Source: CALBLZ01 sp041917855 (GTDB lineage: Bacteria; Patescibacteriota; UBA1384; CAILIB01). Taken from it: a stretch of 17,617 nucleotides of DNA. Position 1 is the first letter of the stretch, and every line of letters begins with the position of its first letter. Of this stretch, positions 7,109 to 14,641 are shown piece by piece. Location: assembly GCA_041917855.1 (NCBI GenBank), contig JAYRWT010000083.1, positions 1-17,617 of the forward strand, written 5' to 3'. The position numbers and the translations under genes are program-made. The notes below the pieces were generated by a model. The model saw only the letters and a list, made by a program, of their open reading frames with translations, was not told where the DNA came from and did not search any database.

Positions 7109-7491
7109 TGGTGGAGGTGGCGGGAGTCGCACCCGCGTCCAACGCGCTTCTACAAAAGGTTCTCCATGCTCAGTTCTTCTGAGTACTATCGCAAATTAGA
7201 AGAACAAATATTAGCGATAGGTACTGCGTTGTCTTAGTACTGGTTACGTAGTCTTACCAGCAGGCAGCTAATCAGTATATCGCTCACTAGCTCCGGATTA
7301 GCAACAGAGTAGGAACGGCAGTCGTTCTTAGGCGAATGCAGGGGCAAAGGAAGGAGCAAACAAGTTTGCAACCGTTGCCTTTACCTTGCTAAATGCGTTT
7401 GCACTTAAGCGTTGCGTTAGATTTACGAGGTAACCGCGTGCTCGGCATGCTGACTAAAGTGGGTAACGCGCTGTCGAAGTAATACACCCCC
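7109..7491 (-). ncRNA. ssrA: Transfer-messenger RNA (tmRNA)
   Basis: tmRNA rescues ribosomes stalled on broken mRNA and tags the product for proteolysis. The 5' GGGGGUG at 7491 pairs with CACCUCC before the 3' ACCA (end 7109), giving a 7-bp acceptor stem with one G-U pair. The T-arm is GCGGG-UGCGACU-CCCGC, and the 5' part carries UUCGACAG, close to the usual tRNA-like D-region. Length is 383 nt, normal for one-piece tmRNA. The tag frame runs from GCA at 7402 to TAA at 7328 and encodes 24 residues, starting ANAFSKVKAT and ending FAPSFAPAFA. A GAACG/CGTTC hairpin (7313-7327) follows the tag stop directly. CCA is encoded. The gene lies between a leader promoter and a strong terminator. Confidence 0.95.
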
Positions 7492-7530
7492 ATGTTTTTA
7501 AGGCGCTCAAACCAAGATTTGAACTTCCAC

Positions 7531-7539
7531 ATACTAGCA
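7531..7539 (-). promoter_or_regulatory. Extended -10 promoter of tmRNA
   Basis: TGCTAGTAT (TG-c-TAGTAT) on the minus strand predicts a start near 7524 and a leader of about 33 nt that would be removed by RNase P. The leader could fold through TCAAA/TTTGA. Confidence 0.5.
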
Positions 7540-7679
7540 CAAATCAATGATTTTTTCCAGAAACTAGCTTCCATAGCCGAAATCAAAAGTTTAATAATGC
7601 GGCAAGAATTGACGCATGTGGCACCGCCCGAGAGACTGATCGTAACGGGGACTTGCCCCTTGAAAATTTGAGGGAAGAA

Positions 7680-9101
7680 ATGAGAAAACAGATTGAGAAC
7701 CCTTCTAAGGAAGGACAGAACGGTTACGTGGAACTTGGGTTACTCAATATGCTCACACAGCAGAGGGGTAAGCCAAAGAATATTGAGGAGTTTGCGGAAT
7801 CTCTGGGCGGTCAGCCGCTCAAAGGTTCACCGATTTGGGTGGTTAAAATCATCGGTACGCGCAAAGCAAGGGAATACCTTGAACGGTTGAACAAGATCTT
7901 TGCCTACCGTGGTGCCAACCACAAAGTTTCAGAATTGACGTACACGATTGAAAATCGTCAGCGTGTCTACTACATTCTGATCGCTGGTCATCGGCGAACT
8001 CTCGCCCTGCTCCGTGTGCGTGACGGCTTAACTAAATCGCTCGCAATTCGGTATCCCGGCATAGAGTCGTCAGAAGCGTACAGGCTCGACTATCCTCTGG
8101 GGATAGAAGCTGTCATCTACGTTAACTTGTCGGCAGACGATGCTATCGCAAAGCAGGGTATCGAGAACCAACGCGAGTCGGTTGACCCGCGTGATGTGCT
8201 CGACCTAACGCGTGCGCAGTACCAGTTGGCCAAGGAGCAGAATTCAAAAATCAGCATTGCACAGTTTGCGCGCCTGATTGGGTTGAGCGAGTCTACGGCC
8301 GCAAGCCGTATTCGCTTTCACCTACTCTGCAAAGAGGCACAAGATGCGGTTTACGACAGTATCTTGTCACTGGAGCACGGCGCAGAGCTGTTGCACTGCC
8401 AAACTGAGTGGATTACAAAACTAACCACTCAAGCAATTGGTGATGCCTTGCGTGAGCACTGCGCTGATCGAGCGTTTGCACCAGAGTTTGTTGCTACGCA
8501 CGCCGCCAAGCTGGTGGAGTTCGCGCAGCGATCATTGGTCTGTGACACTAGCATTGTCGAGTTTCTGCCTGCGCAGGAATTCAGTGATGCCGATCAGGCT
8601 GTTTTGGATCAGATTATTCAAGGTGAGGTGCGAGCTATTCGTGGGTTTGTGCGTCAAGCAATCGTTATGGCCACTTGTGAGCCAAAGCGTATGCCGCTCA
8701 AAACCTTTAAAGAAAAAGTGCGCAAGAACCTCTCGGACATTCTCAGTGGACAGGGAGACTTGTTTGCAGAGTTTGCGACAACGGCGGCACGGGTTGAAGT
8801 GAATGCTGCGGCCTCGCGCCGTATGTACCACCGACATGCGACGATCGCCGGTATCAGTGAAGTACTGGGCTGGGTTCAGCGCATGAGCTGGCTCAAAACG
8901 CGCGGTTTAATCAGCGCCGAAGACGAAAGTTGGCGCGATCAACAGGTTCGCAAATCATTTGCTGGCATGCTCGATGCGGTTGAAGGGCTGGTTAGTCAGC
9001 TCACCGACTTCTTGGGTGAAGCCACAGTAAGGCGCGCACAAACCATCATCATCGAAGGTCGCGACGCTTTAAGCGAGCTTGCGAAACTTCAACAACCCTA
9101 A
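7680..9101 (+). CDS. ParB/Spo0J-like nuclease-domain protein
   Basis: The 473-residue protein carries the ParB/Srx fold signature: WVVKIIGTR (52-61), the arginine patch IAGHRRTLALL (101-111, GHRR in place of the usual GERR), IENQRESVDPRDVLDL (161-176) like ParB box III, and a helix-turn-helix ISIAQFARLIGLSESTAASRI (191-211). ParB proteins bind CTP and centromere-like DNA; related ones act as plasmid partition or regulatory DNA-binding proteins. This one is much longer than a chromosomal ParB (about 300), has a 250-residue unrecognised C-terminal half, and has no ParA next to it in the window. ATG 7680 is chosen because GAGGG lies seven bases upstream; TTG 7653 would add nine residues. It converges with the HhH-GPD-like gene. 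Confidence 0.8.
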   Translation: MRKQIENPSKEGQNGYVELGLLNMLTQQRGKPKNIEEFAESLGGQPLKGSPIWVVKIIGTRKAREYLERLNKIFAYRGANHKVSELTYTIENRQRVYYILIAGHRRTLALLRVRDGLTKSLAIRYPGIESSEAYRLDYPLGIEAVIYVNLSADDAIAKQGIENQRESVDPRDVLDLTRAQYQLAKEQNSKISIAQFARLIGLSESTAASRIRFHLLCKEAQDAVYDSILSLEHGAELLHCQTEWITKLTTQAIGDALREHCADRAFAPEFVATHAAKLVEFAQRSLVCDTSIVEFLPAQEFSDADQAVLDQIIQGEVRAIRGFVRQAIVMATCEPKRMPLKTFKEKVRKNLSDILSGQGDLFAEFATTAARVEVNAAASRRMYHRHATIAGISEVLGWVQRMSWLKTRGLISAEDESWRDQQVRKSFAGMLDAVEGLVSQLTDFLGEATVRRAQTIIIEGRDALSELAKLQQP

Positions 9102-9133
9102 CTGCATGTGCCAATAGGCGCCTGCGGCATCAG

Positions 9134-9170
9134 CCTCCTTGCTTAGAAATTGGCAGGGAGGTTTTTGTGT
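9134..9170 (+). terminator. Intrinsic terminator of the ParB-like gene
   Basis: CCTCCTTGC (9134-9142) pairs with GCAGGGAGG (9153-9161) over nine positions including one G-U, followed by TTTTTGTG. Confidence 0.8.
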
Positions 9171-9207
9171 ATGTAAACACCCGACCTGCCGTTTGGCTGA
9201 TCGGGTG
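9166..9207 (-). terminator. Probable terminator of the HhH-GPD-like gene
   Basis: CACCCGA (9178-9184) and TCGGGTG (9201-9207) enclose an inner GCC-GTTT-GGC stem. On the minus strand the hairpin is followed by TTTACATAC and then a weak T-poor tail, so termination is likely but not ideal. Confidence 0.5.
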
Positions 9208-9249
9208 GATTGTCTCCGCGGGGGAGAGGGTGTGGGTAATGCCTAGTAG

Positions 9250-10620
9250 CTAGTCATCACCAATAAGTGCTGTTTGTTGCGGCTGATTAAGCCGGCGCTC
9301 GCGCGCCTTGTGCTTGGCTTGCAGCCAGGCACTGCCGTTTTTTCCGTTGTGGCGGATGCGACCTAGTTTCTCTGTTCGCTTATTGGTGGCGTAGTCTGCG
9401 CGTGAAAACTCACGTTCAAACAGTTGTAATTGCGAGCGATGCACACTCACGTACCGCTTAGCCAGTAGTGCGATTGCGTGGGGATCACGCGGTGTTCGAG
9501 TTTTCCACTGCATACTGCCTCGGTTGCGTTCCATCTTGCTTTCTAGCTCGAGTAGGGCTGCAATTTCAGTGGCGATGTCTTGGATAAGATCGAACCTATC
9601 TTCTTCCTCTGCCTTTGCCTGACGAAGTTTAAGTTCTTCTACCTTGTCACGGGTAGACTTGCGCAAGTTCTGCACTTGGTCGGTCGATACGTTATACACG
9701 CAAAAGGCGTGCATTGGGCAATCGTCGACGCAGTGCGCAGCGCGCTCGGCTTCATCTTTAATTAAGGCATTGCGGGCGTGAATGGTGGCACCAATATTGA
9801 AGAAGGCTTGTGCCACGTTCATATGGTTAATGCCATTCTTCCAGCAGAGCCAGCAGAACCAGTCCGAGAGTGGCTTAGCGATAGTGTCGCGTCGGTCATT
9901 CTCATATTCTTCAACTAGCCCAGCCCTCGGTACGCCGCGCATGTGGTGCAGATCAACGGGGACAACCGGGATAGTACTGAACCAATCCCAGAAGTCTTTG
10001 TTTTCACGCCAGCCGACGATCATGTGGTACTCCTGAAAGAACCCGATCATCAGTTGTGCCACTTTATGCTGCACGCCCTTGAGCTTGCTTAGCTCACGAA
10101 TGTAGATATCGCGCTGCTTCCAAATGCCTGCGCCTTTCTTGCGGTGTCTGTAAAAGAACTCGCGCGGATCGCCATTATAGCTATCACGCAAAAGCTTCCA
10201 CATGTCACGCCACCACAGCGCACGTTCTCGCTGTAGGGCACTCTTTTTACTGTCGGCAAATGGCTCAACCTTGCGAATACACTCGGTTAATACATCAATT
10301 TGCGCGTTAGCAAGGTTAGCCAGGCGAGTGAGCTCGGGGTGGTCGATGTGCACCACGTACAAGTTGCCAAGAATATCGGTCGCCAGTTTGCCAGAGCGCT
10401 GCGAAAACCCTTGGTTCCAGATCCACACCGCCTTGGTGAGTTCGTCGAATGTGTCGAATTCCTCGGGGCGGTAGATCTGCTCGGGCGGCACAATCAGGGC
10501 AAAACCTTGGCGCCGTTCGGCCCAAGCTTGGTCAAGAAAACGGAGCACTCGCACACCCCGTCTACTGTTTAGGACGAGACCTCCCATTTTAAATGGGTAG
10601 GTAGGTGTGCGTACTGCCAT
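9250..10620 (-). CDS. Divergent HhH-GPD (endonuclease III-like) DNA-repair-type protein
   Basis: No close family was recognised, but the middle has the order of landmarks of HhH-GPD glycosylases. First is a hairpin-helix-hairpin-like LSKLKGVQHKVAQLM (177-191), with Lys186 where endonuclease III has its catalytic Lys. Then comes PVDLHHMRGVPRAGLV (221-236), with Asp223 matching the catalytic Asp of VDTHVxR. Then FFNIGATIH (273-281) and HCVDDCPMHAFC (296-307), like the Fe-S loop. Cys297, Cys301 and Cys307 remain, but the first cluster Cys appears replaced by His281; an extra CWLC (256-259) precedes it. The N-terminal 170 residues are Trp-rich and unassigned; 317-365 is a charged coiled coil. I infer DNA binding and possibly base excision. 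ATG 10620 has GAGAGG five bases upstream. Confidence 0.6.
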   Translation of the reverse strand: MAVRTPTYPFKMGGLVLNSRRGVRVLRFLDQAWAERRQGFALIVPPEQIYRPEEFDTFDELTKAVWIWNQGFSQRSGKLATDILGNLYVVHIDHPELTRLANLANAQIDVLTECIRKVEPFADSKKSALQRERALWWRDMWKLLRDSYNGDPREFFYRHRKKGAGIWKQRDIYIRELSKLKGVQHKVAQLMIGFFQEYHMIVGWRENKDFWDWFSTIPVVPVDLHHMRGVPRAGLVEEYENDRRDTIAKPLSDWFCWLCWKNGINHMNVAQAFFNIGATIHARNALIKDEAERAAHCVDDCPMHAFCVYNVSTDQVQNLRKSTRDKVEELKLRQAKAEEEDRFDLIQDIATEIAALLELESKMERNRGSMQWKTRTPRDPHAIALLAKRYVSVHRSQLQLFEREFSRADYATNKRTEKLGRIRHNGKNGSAWLQAKHKARERRLNQPQQTALIGDD

Positions 10621-10665
10621 AAAATCCTCTCAAAGAACAAACTATCAGCTTTTGCTGACTTTTTG

Positions 10666-10674
10666 AGTCTAGCA
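10666..10674 (-). promoter_or_regulatory. Extended -10 promoter of the HhH-GPD-like gene
   Basis: TGCTAGACT (TG-c-TAGACT, -10 at 10671-10666) lies about 45 bp upstream of the start. The leader can form a small TCAGC-AAAA-GCTGA hairpin (10645-10658) ahead of the GAGAGG ribosome binding site. Confidence 0.45.
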
Positions 10675-10714
10675 GCATACTTTTCTCTTTGAAAGAATTT
10701 TTTCTACACAACGC

Positions 10715-10738
10715 AAAAAGCGCCCGAAGGCGCTTTTT
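10715..10738 (-). terminator. Strong UUCG-tetraloop terminator of the structured RNA
   Basis: A 10-bp perfect stem, AAAAAGCGCC with GGCGCTTTTT, encloses TTCG on the minus strand and ends in five Ts. The symmetrical A/T flanks could also let it work on the plus strand. Confidence 0.85.
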
Positions 10739-10798
10739 GGTGTGTTAGTTCTCAGTCAAGCAAGCTTGTCTGAGAACGGACTTGTGTCCCTAACACGC
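10715..10798 (-). ncRNA. Structured RNA of about 84 nt: three-way junction plus terminator
   Basis: Downstream of a near-consensus promoter, the minus-strand RNA would start near 10798. GUGUUAG (10796-10790) pairs with CUAACAC (10748-10742). Enclosed are GGAC-ACAA-GUCC and a hairpin UUCUCAG/CUGAGAA, extended past an A-A mismatch by CAAG-CUUG-CUUG. Two bases after this closed junction unit comes a 10-bp terminator stem, AAAAAGCGCC-UUCG-GGCGCUUUUU (10738-10715). Nearly every base is in a helix. It does not match tRNA, SRP RNA, 6S or any riboswitch I know. It may be a free small RNA, or an attenuation leader for the HhH-GPD-like gene, although that gene seems to have its own promoter after the terminator. 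Confidence 0.65.
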
Positions 10799-10803
10799 TT
10801 TAA

Positions 10804-10832
10804 ATAATAGCTCCTGTAGCTAATTATGTCAA
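10804..10832 (-). promoter_or_regulatory. Near-consensus sigma70 promoter of the structured RNA
   Basis: TTGACA (10832-10827) and TATTAT (10809-10804) are spaced by exactly 17 bp. The predicted start (10798-10796) coincides with the first paired base of the RNA's outer helix. It is one of the two strongest promoters in the window. Confidence 0.75.
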
Positions 10833-10882
10833 CAACTACTGTGCTGAAAAATATTTATCTCCGCAGTTTACAGGTTTAAAAT

Positions 10883-10903
10883 GAAAATTTCCTCAAAATT
10901 TTC
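10883..10903 (-). terminator. Weak AT-rich hairpin after crtB
   Basis: GAAAATTT and AAATTTTC enclose TGAGG (minus strand), followed by ATTTT. The stem is almost all A-T, so it is a poor intrinsic terminator, but it is the only candidate for the end of the crtI-crtE-crtB transcript before the next promoter. Confidence 0.3.
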
Positions 10904-10913
10904 TAAGCGCAAA

Positions 10914-11759
10914 CTAGCGCTTTTTTAGCTCTGAGATGGCTAATTTTGCAGCGATAGCGGCTTTTTTATAGTCGGGAACACGTATGCGGCGATGTAAGAG
11001 TTCGGCTGCCGGTACTGCCCTTATCTCGCTCAATAGCGCCTCGTAGTAGGCCAGGGCAGCGGCAATGCCGCGTGCAGCAGAACGGGGGAGTTCAGGTAAG
11101 GCGGCGCGAGCGGTAGTGTACTCGGCAGCAATTTCTTCTTCGATTGCACGCTTGTGCACGTCGGTGAATACGTTCAAATCAATACCTGGAAAGTATACAC
11201 GTCCACGCTCGATGCCGTCAGCGTGCAGATCGCGTAAAAAGTTTACCTTTTGAAAAGCTGAGCCTAGGGCGCGTGCAGCTGGGGTTAGGCGGTGGTAGCG
11301 TTCTGTGTCGCCGTCACAAAAGATAGCTAAGCACATGAGCCCTACTACTTCAGCAGAACCGTAAATATAGCTTTTGTAGCTTTCCTTTGTATGATCGCGT
11401 TTGGTAATGTCCATGCGCATGCTAGCGATAAAGCTCGTAATTAAATCGAGCGGTATACGGTGCTTGTGTACAGTCAGCGCAAAGGCATGCAGAGCTGGAT
11501 TAGTGCTGTATCTCTGCTCGATGGCCAGCTTCACATCTGCCTCAAAGCGATCGAGGGTAGCTGCGGTATCGATGGTAAAGCCTGCGTCGACAATTTCGTC
11601 ACCAAGGCGAACCATACTGTACACCGCGTAAATGTGCGGTCGGTACTCCTTGCTTAGGCTGCGGATTGCTCGGCTAAACGACGTAGAGTAGCGCTCTGTA
11701 ATATGCTGTGCGACCTCGTAGCCAACCGCCGTGTACAATGCCTGGTCCTGCTTAGTCAT
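10914..11759 (-). CDS. crtB: Phytoene synthase
   Basis: Condenses two GGPP molecules head to head into 15-cis-phytoene, the first step committed to carotenoids. From ATG 11759 it has 281 residues, normal for the family. Both Asp-rich metal-binding motifs are intact: DEIVD (54-58, in VRLGDEIVDAG) and DLHAD (177-181, in NFLRDLHADGIERGRVYFPG). The N-terminal YSTSFSRAIRSL block and SYKSYIYGSAEVVGLM (128-143) are also typical. A GTG at 11771 would add four residues; ATG is preferred because it overlaps the end of the upstream prenyl synthase (ATGACTAA, eight bases), the sign of translational coupling. It is last in the leftward carotenoid operon. Confidence 0.92.
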   Translation of the reverse strand: MTKQDQALYTAVGYEVAQHITERYSTSFSRAIRSLSKEYRPHIYAVYSMVRLGDEIVDAGFTIDTAATLDRFEADVKLAIEQRYSTNPALHAFALTVHKHRIPLDLITSFIASMRMDITKRDHTKESYKSYIYGSAEVVGLMCLAIFCDGDTERYHRLTPAARALGSAFQKVNFLRDLHADGIERGRVYFPGIDLNVFTDVHKRAIEEEIAAEYTTARAALPELPRSAARGIAAALAYYEALLSEIRAVPAAELLHRRIRVPDYKKAAIAAKLAISELKKR

Positions 11760-12813
11760 TGCGCTGAACACTTAGGGTAAACAGCGCGCGAAATATCTCG
11801 CTAGCTGCTTCGCTAAACGGAAGCTGGTCAAGCCGCGCTAGTGCTTGCTGGTGTAGCAATGCAATCTCGTGCTCAACCTTTTCGGTGGCACCGCAGGTAT
11901 CACAAATTTCACGTACACGGTGTACCTCGCGTTCGGTAGCTTGTGGGTTTCCGTAAATATTCTCTAGTTCAACGCGGTCTTGATCCGATGCCAGCTGCTG
12001 CATGTAACTGTAGTAAAATGTTTGCTTGCCCTCACGCACATCGCTGGTGATTGGCTTACCTGTTTTTTCGGGGTCACCAAATAAGCCGAGGTAGTCATCG
12101 CGCATTTGGTAGGCCATACCAATTGGAATTGCGAGCTCATGTAGCATCTGCTCTAATTCGTGATCACGGTCCGTAAGAATAGCCGCAAGGCGAAGTGGTA
12201 AAAAGAATGTGTAGTAACCAGTTTTGTTTCGGTATACCTCACTTATTTGTTCAGTACTCAGGGGGCTATGGCTCAGCACACTACCTAGCGAGTCAATAAA
12301 TTCACCGCCAGCTACGACAAATGTGGTGTCAGAAAGTGCGCGGAGCAAGCGAATTTTTTGACCATCACTAATCGGCAGATCGTAGCAGATTTCTTGCGCA
12401 AGGTTTGTCGTAAGGTCGCCGGCTAGGATGGCTGCAGCGATCGCACCAAACTGAGCATTGTGTGCCGCAGATTTGTGCAGCTTGTGAAAGTACGCCCCTT
12501 CGATATTTGGACCACCGTAACGTACGAGATCACGGTCGATAATGTCATCGTGTATTAGCAGAAAATTGTGGTAAATCTCTAGTAGCGCACCAGTCGCGAT
12601 GATGGCCTTTGTGTCGGCGCCTCCCATGCCTGTGTAAGCGACGTAAGCCAGATAGGGGCGCAAGCGTTTACCGCCGCGGGTGATGTACACACGCATTTCT
12701 TCAAATAACTGTCCAAACAGCGGATCGATTACACTACCTTTGCTTGCGGCCTTGGTATATGTTTCGGAAATAGCGGTATCAACCAGTGGTTTGAAATCTT
12801 GCAAACTTAACAC
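11752..12813 (-). CDS. crtE: Polyprenyl diphosphate synthase, probably GGPP synthase
   Basis: Extends an allylic diphosphate with isopentenyl diphosphate to supply the C20 precursor of phytoene. The 353-residue protein has GGKRLRP (47-53), the first Asp-rich motif DDIID (89-93, in LLIHDDIIDRD), and the second region RDDYLGLFGDPEKTGKP (238-254). In the second, the usual last Asp of DDxxD is Gly (DDYLG), a variant I associate with actinobacterial GGPP synthases. Phe84, five residues before the first motif, fits a C20 product limit. The GTG start at 12813 overlaps the crtI stop by seven bases and has GAGGAA at the right distance. It sits between crtI and crtB with overlaps at both ends, which supports a dedicated carotenoid role. 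An isoprenoid of another length cannot be fully excluded. Confidence 0.88.
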   Translation of the reverse strand: MLSLQDFKPLVDTAISETYTKAASKGSVIDPLFGQLFEEMRVYITRGGKRLRPYLAYVAYTGMGGADTKAIIATGALLEIYHNFLLIHDDIIDRDLVRYGGPNIEGAYFHKLHKSAAHNAQFGAIAAAILAGDLTTNLAQEICYDLPISDGQKIRLLRALSDTTFVVAGGEFIDSLGSVLSHSPLSTEQISEVYRNKTGYYTFFLPLRLAAILTDRDHELEQMLHELAIPIGMAYQMRDDYLGLFGDPEKTGKPITSDVREGKQTFYYSYMQQLASDQDRVELENIYGNPQATEREVHRVREICDTCGATEKVEHEIALLHQQALARLDQLPFSEAASEIFRALFTLSVQRND

Positions 12814-14288
12814 GGAAATTCCTCTTGTATACGGTCACTTACGATATGAGCACTGACAATGCAGACCGGAAGCCCAATGCCAGGGTGTACACCTGAACCT
12901 ACATAGTAGAGGTTTGTAACACGTGAGCTTTTACTGACGGGTCGGCCAAATGCCGTCTGGCGAAGGGTGTGAGCAAGGCCAAGAGCACTGCCTTTGTAAC
13001 TATTGTAGCGATCGGCAAAGTCGTTTGGACCAAACACACGCTTGTAGACTATGCGCTCAGTAAGATCGGGAATCTGCATACGGTCAGCCATCAGGCTGAG
13101 TATTTTAGCAACGTAAGCTTCACGCTCAGTGGGGGTATCACTTACACCGGCGCCGAGTGGGACCAGAATAACTAAATTTTCTACACCGGACTTGGTGACT
13201 GTGGGATCAGTTTTATTGGTGTTACTCACATAGAAAGAGGGGTTGTCTGGCCAGCTTGGCGTATCAAAAATTTGTGCAAAGTTGTGTCGCCAATTCTTAG
13301 AAAAGTAGAGCGTATGGTGCTGTAGGGTTGGTAACTCACCTTTTACACCAAGGTACAGTAGGAGCGCAGACGGTGCCATTACCCGCTTTTGCCAGTAAGC
13401 TGGAGTGTACGTGCGCTGTTTTGCGCCAAGTAACTCGGTTTCCGTAAAGGCCATGTCTGCATTTGAGATGACGATGTCAGCTTCAATCTTGGTGCCATCA
13501 GCCAGCTCTACTGCGTGAGCCTTGCCGTTTTGAGTAAGAATTTTTGCAACCGTGGTATTGTAGCGAAACTCCGCACCCTGTTTTTCTGCCAAAGCCACAC
13601 TTGCGCGAATAACTTCGTACATTCCTTTTTTGGGGTAATAGACGCCCTGATTAAAATCCAGGTGACTCATAATATTGTATAGAGCCGGAGCGTTGTATGG
13701 GGAACTACCCAAAAACACTAGCGTGTACTGCAGTAGTTTTTGAATTTCGTCACTCTTGAAGTAGCTGGACACATAGCGCTGCATACTGCCTATCAGTGGC
13801 ACAATACGCAGTGCCCGCAATGTGCCCGCGGTAAACAGAGAGCGAATCCGATCAAAGCGGGCGTACAAAAAGTACTTTAGAATCAGCTTGTACTGCTGCT
13901 CTGAGCGATCAAGGTAGCGCTTGAGCACCTTACTAGAACCTGGTTCAAGCAACTCAAAGGTTGCAGCATCGCGCTCTACATCTGAGTAAATATCTACAGG
14001 CTCACTCCTACCGTCAAAATATACGCGGTAGCTGGGACTGAGGCGCACTAAATCTAGGTAGTCGCTGGTTTTAGCACCAAGCTCGTTAAAAAACTTGTCA
14101 AACACCTCGGGCATAAGGTACCAGGATGGGCCCATATCAAAACGTAGGCCATCAGCCTCAAACATACTGGCTCGACCGCCTGGCTGCTCATTTTTTTCAA
14201 GTACAATAACTCGGTAGCCTTTGCTACCGAGGAGTGCGGCAGCGGCAATGCCGCCAATGCCGGATCCAATTATGATGCACGTGCGCAT
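12807..14288 (-). CDS. crtI: Phytoene desaturase (CrtI type)
   Basis: FAD-dependent enzyme that desaturates phytoene stepwise to lycopene. The 493-residue length is normal. The N-terminus has the Rossmann dinucleotide site IIIGSGIGGIAAAALLG (5-21) with Glu31 and PGGRASMFEADGLRFDMGPS (37-56), characteristic of CrtI. The C-terminus holds the FAD signature LYYVGSGVHPGIGLPVCIVS (460-479). It opens the leftward operon crtI-crtE-crtB, 53 bp from the divergent cyclase genes. The promoter TGCTAGTAT lies about 26 bp upstream, with a leader of about 19 nt and no obvious ribosome binding site. The number of desaturations cannot be read from sequence; lycopene is expected because lycopene-using genes lie next door. 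Confidence 0.93.
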   Translation of the reverse strand: MRTCIIIGSGIGGIAAAALLGSKGYRVIVLEKNEQPGGRASMFEADGLRFDMGPSWYLMPEVFDKFFNELGAKTSDYLDLVRLSPSYRVYFDGRSEPVDIYSDVERDAATFELLEPGSSKVLKRYLDRSEQQYKLILKYFLYARFDRIRSLFTAGTLRALRIVPLIGSMQRYVSSYFKSDEIQKLLQYTLVFLGSSPYNAPALYNIMSHLDFNQGVYYPKKGMYEVIRASVALAEKQGAEFRYNTTVAKILTQNGKAHAVELADGTKIEADIVISNADMAFTETELLGAKQRTYTPAYWQKRVMAPSALLLYLGVKGELPTLQHHTLYFSKNWRHNFAQIFDTPSWPDNPSFYVSNTNKTDPTVTKSGVENLVILVPLGAGVSDTPTEREAYVAKILSLMADRMQIPDLTERIVYKRVFGPNDFADRYNSYKGSALGLAHTLRQTAFGRPVSKSSRVTNLYYVGSGVHPGIGLPVCIVSAHIVSDRIQEEFPC

Positions 14289-14313
14289 TCTGGTATGAAT
14301 AAATTACTAGCTA

Positions 14314-14336
14314 ATACTAGCAGTGTTTTCTAATCT
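14314..14336. promoter_or_regulatory. Divergent promoters of the carotenoid locus
   Basis: In the 53-bp gap, the minus strand carries TGCTAGTAT (14322-14314; start near 14307) for crtI. The plus strand carries TAATCT (14331-14336) five bases before the ATG of crtYe, giving a leaderless transcript. The two -10 boxes are within 20 bp, so polymerases cannot occupy both at once and the arms may be co-ordinately controlled. Confidence 0.5.
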
Positions 14337-14341
14337 GGACT

Positions 14342-14641
14342 ATGCTTTCTTTCTACTATTTACTCTCGCTTATCATCAGTATAGCTTGTTTACTTTTAGT
14401 TGACTGGCGTTACAAGCTACTGTTTTTTGCTGGCAAACGCCTCGTGTGGCCGTTACTACTAGGTATAGGATTCTTTTTACTCTGGGATATCACGGGCATA
14501 GTCCTGGATATTTTTAGTACCAACCAAGCCTTGGTTACCGGCCTACATGTGGTCGTACCTGACTTACCAATAGAAGAGTTTTTCTTTCTGTTCTTACTCT
14601 GCTACCTATCTGCACTCGTACTAGCTTGGCAGCATGAATAG
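14342..14641 (+). CDS. crtYe: Lycopene/C50 carotenoid cyclase small subunit (CrtYc/CrtYe type)
   Basis: One half of the heterodimeric membrane cyclase typical of actinobacteria and some archaea. The 99-residue protein has three hydrophobic segments (about 3-20, 36-57, 79-96). It also has the family block DLPIEEFFFLFLLCY (74-88), whose acidic pair is essential in this cyclase family, preceded by LLWDITGI (47-54). It overlaps the next gene by eight bases. The name CrtYe rather than CrtYc is an inference from the lycopene elongase gene downstream; on its own the domain cannot tell C40 from C50 substrates. Confidence 0.88.
   Translation: MLSFYYLLSLIISIACLLLVDWRYKLLFFAGKRLVWPLLLGIGFFLLWDITGIVLDIFSTNQALVTGLHVVVPDLPIEEFFFLFLLCYLSALVLAWQHE

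Noticed and set aside
7109..7140. tmRNA 3' end as an integration (att) site for a mobile island
   Set aside because: No second copy of the 3' end, no integrase and no mobile genes were seen in the window.
7389..7586. 65-residue frame on the minus strand
   Set aside because: It overlaps the 5' part and promoter of tmRNA; the RNA gene explains the sequence.
8437..8837. Frames on both strands inside the ParB-like gene
   Set aside because: They are shadows of a gene with clear ParB motifs.
10741..10798. Three-way junction as a hammerhead ribozyme or tRNA-like element
   Set aside because: The hammerhead core (CUGAUGA and GAAA) is absent, and there is no acceptor/CCA or T-loop signature.
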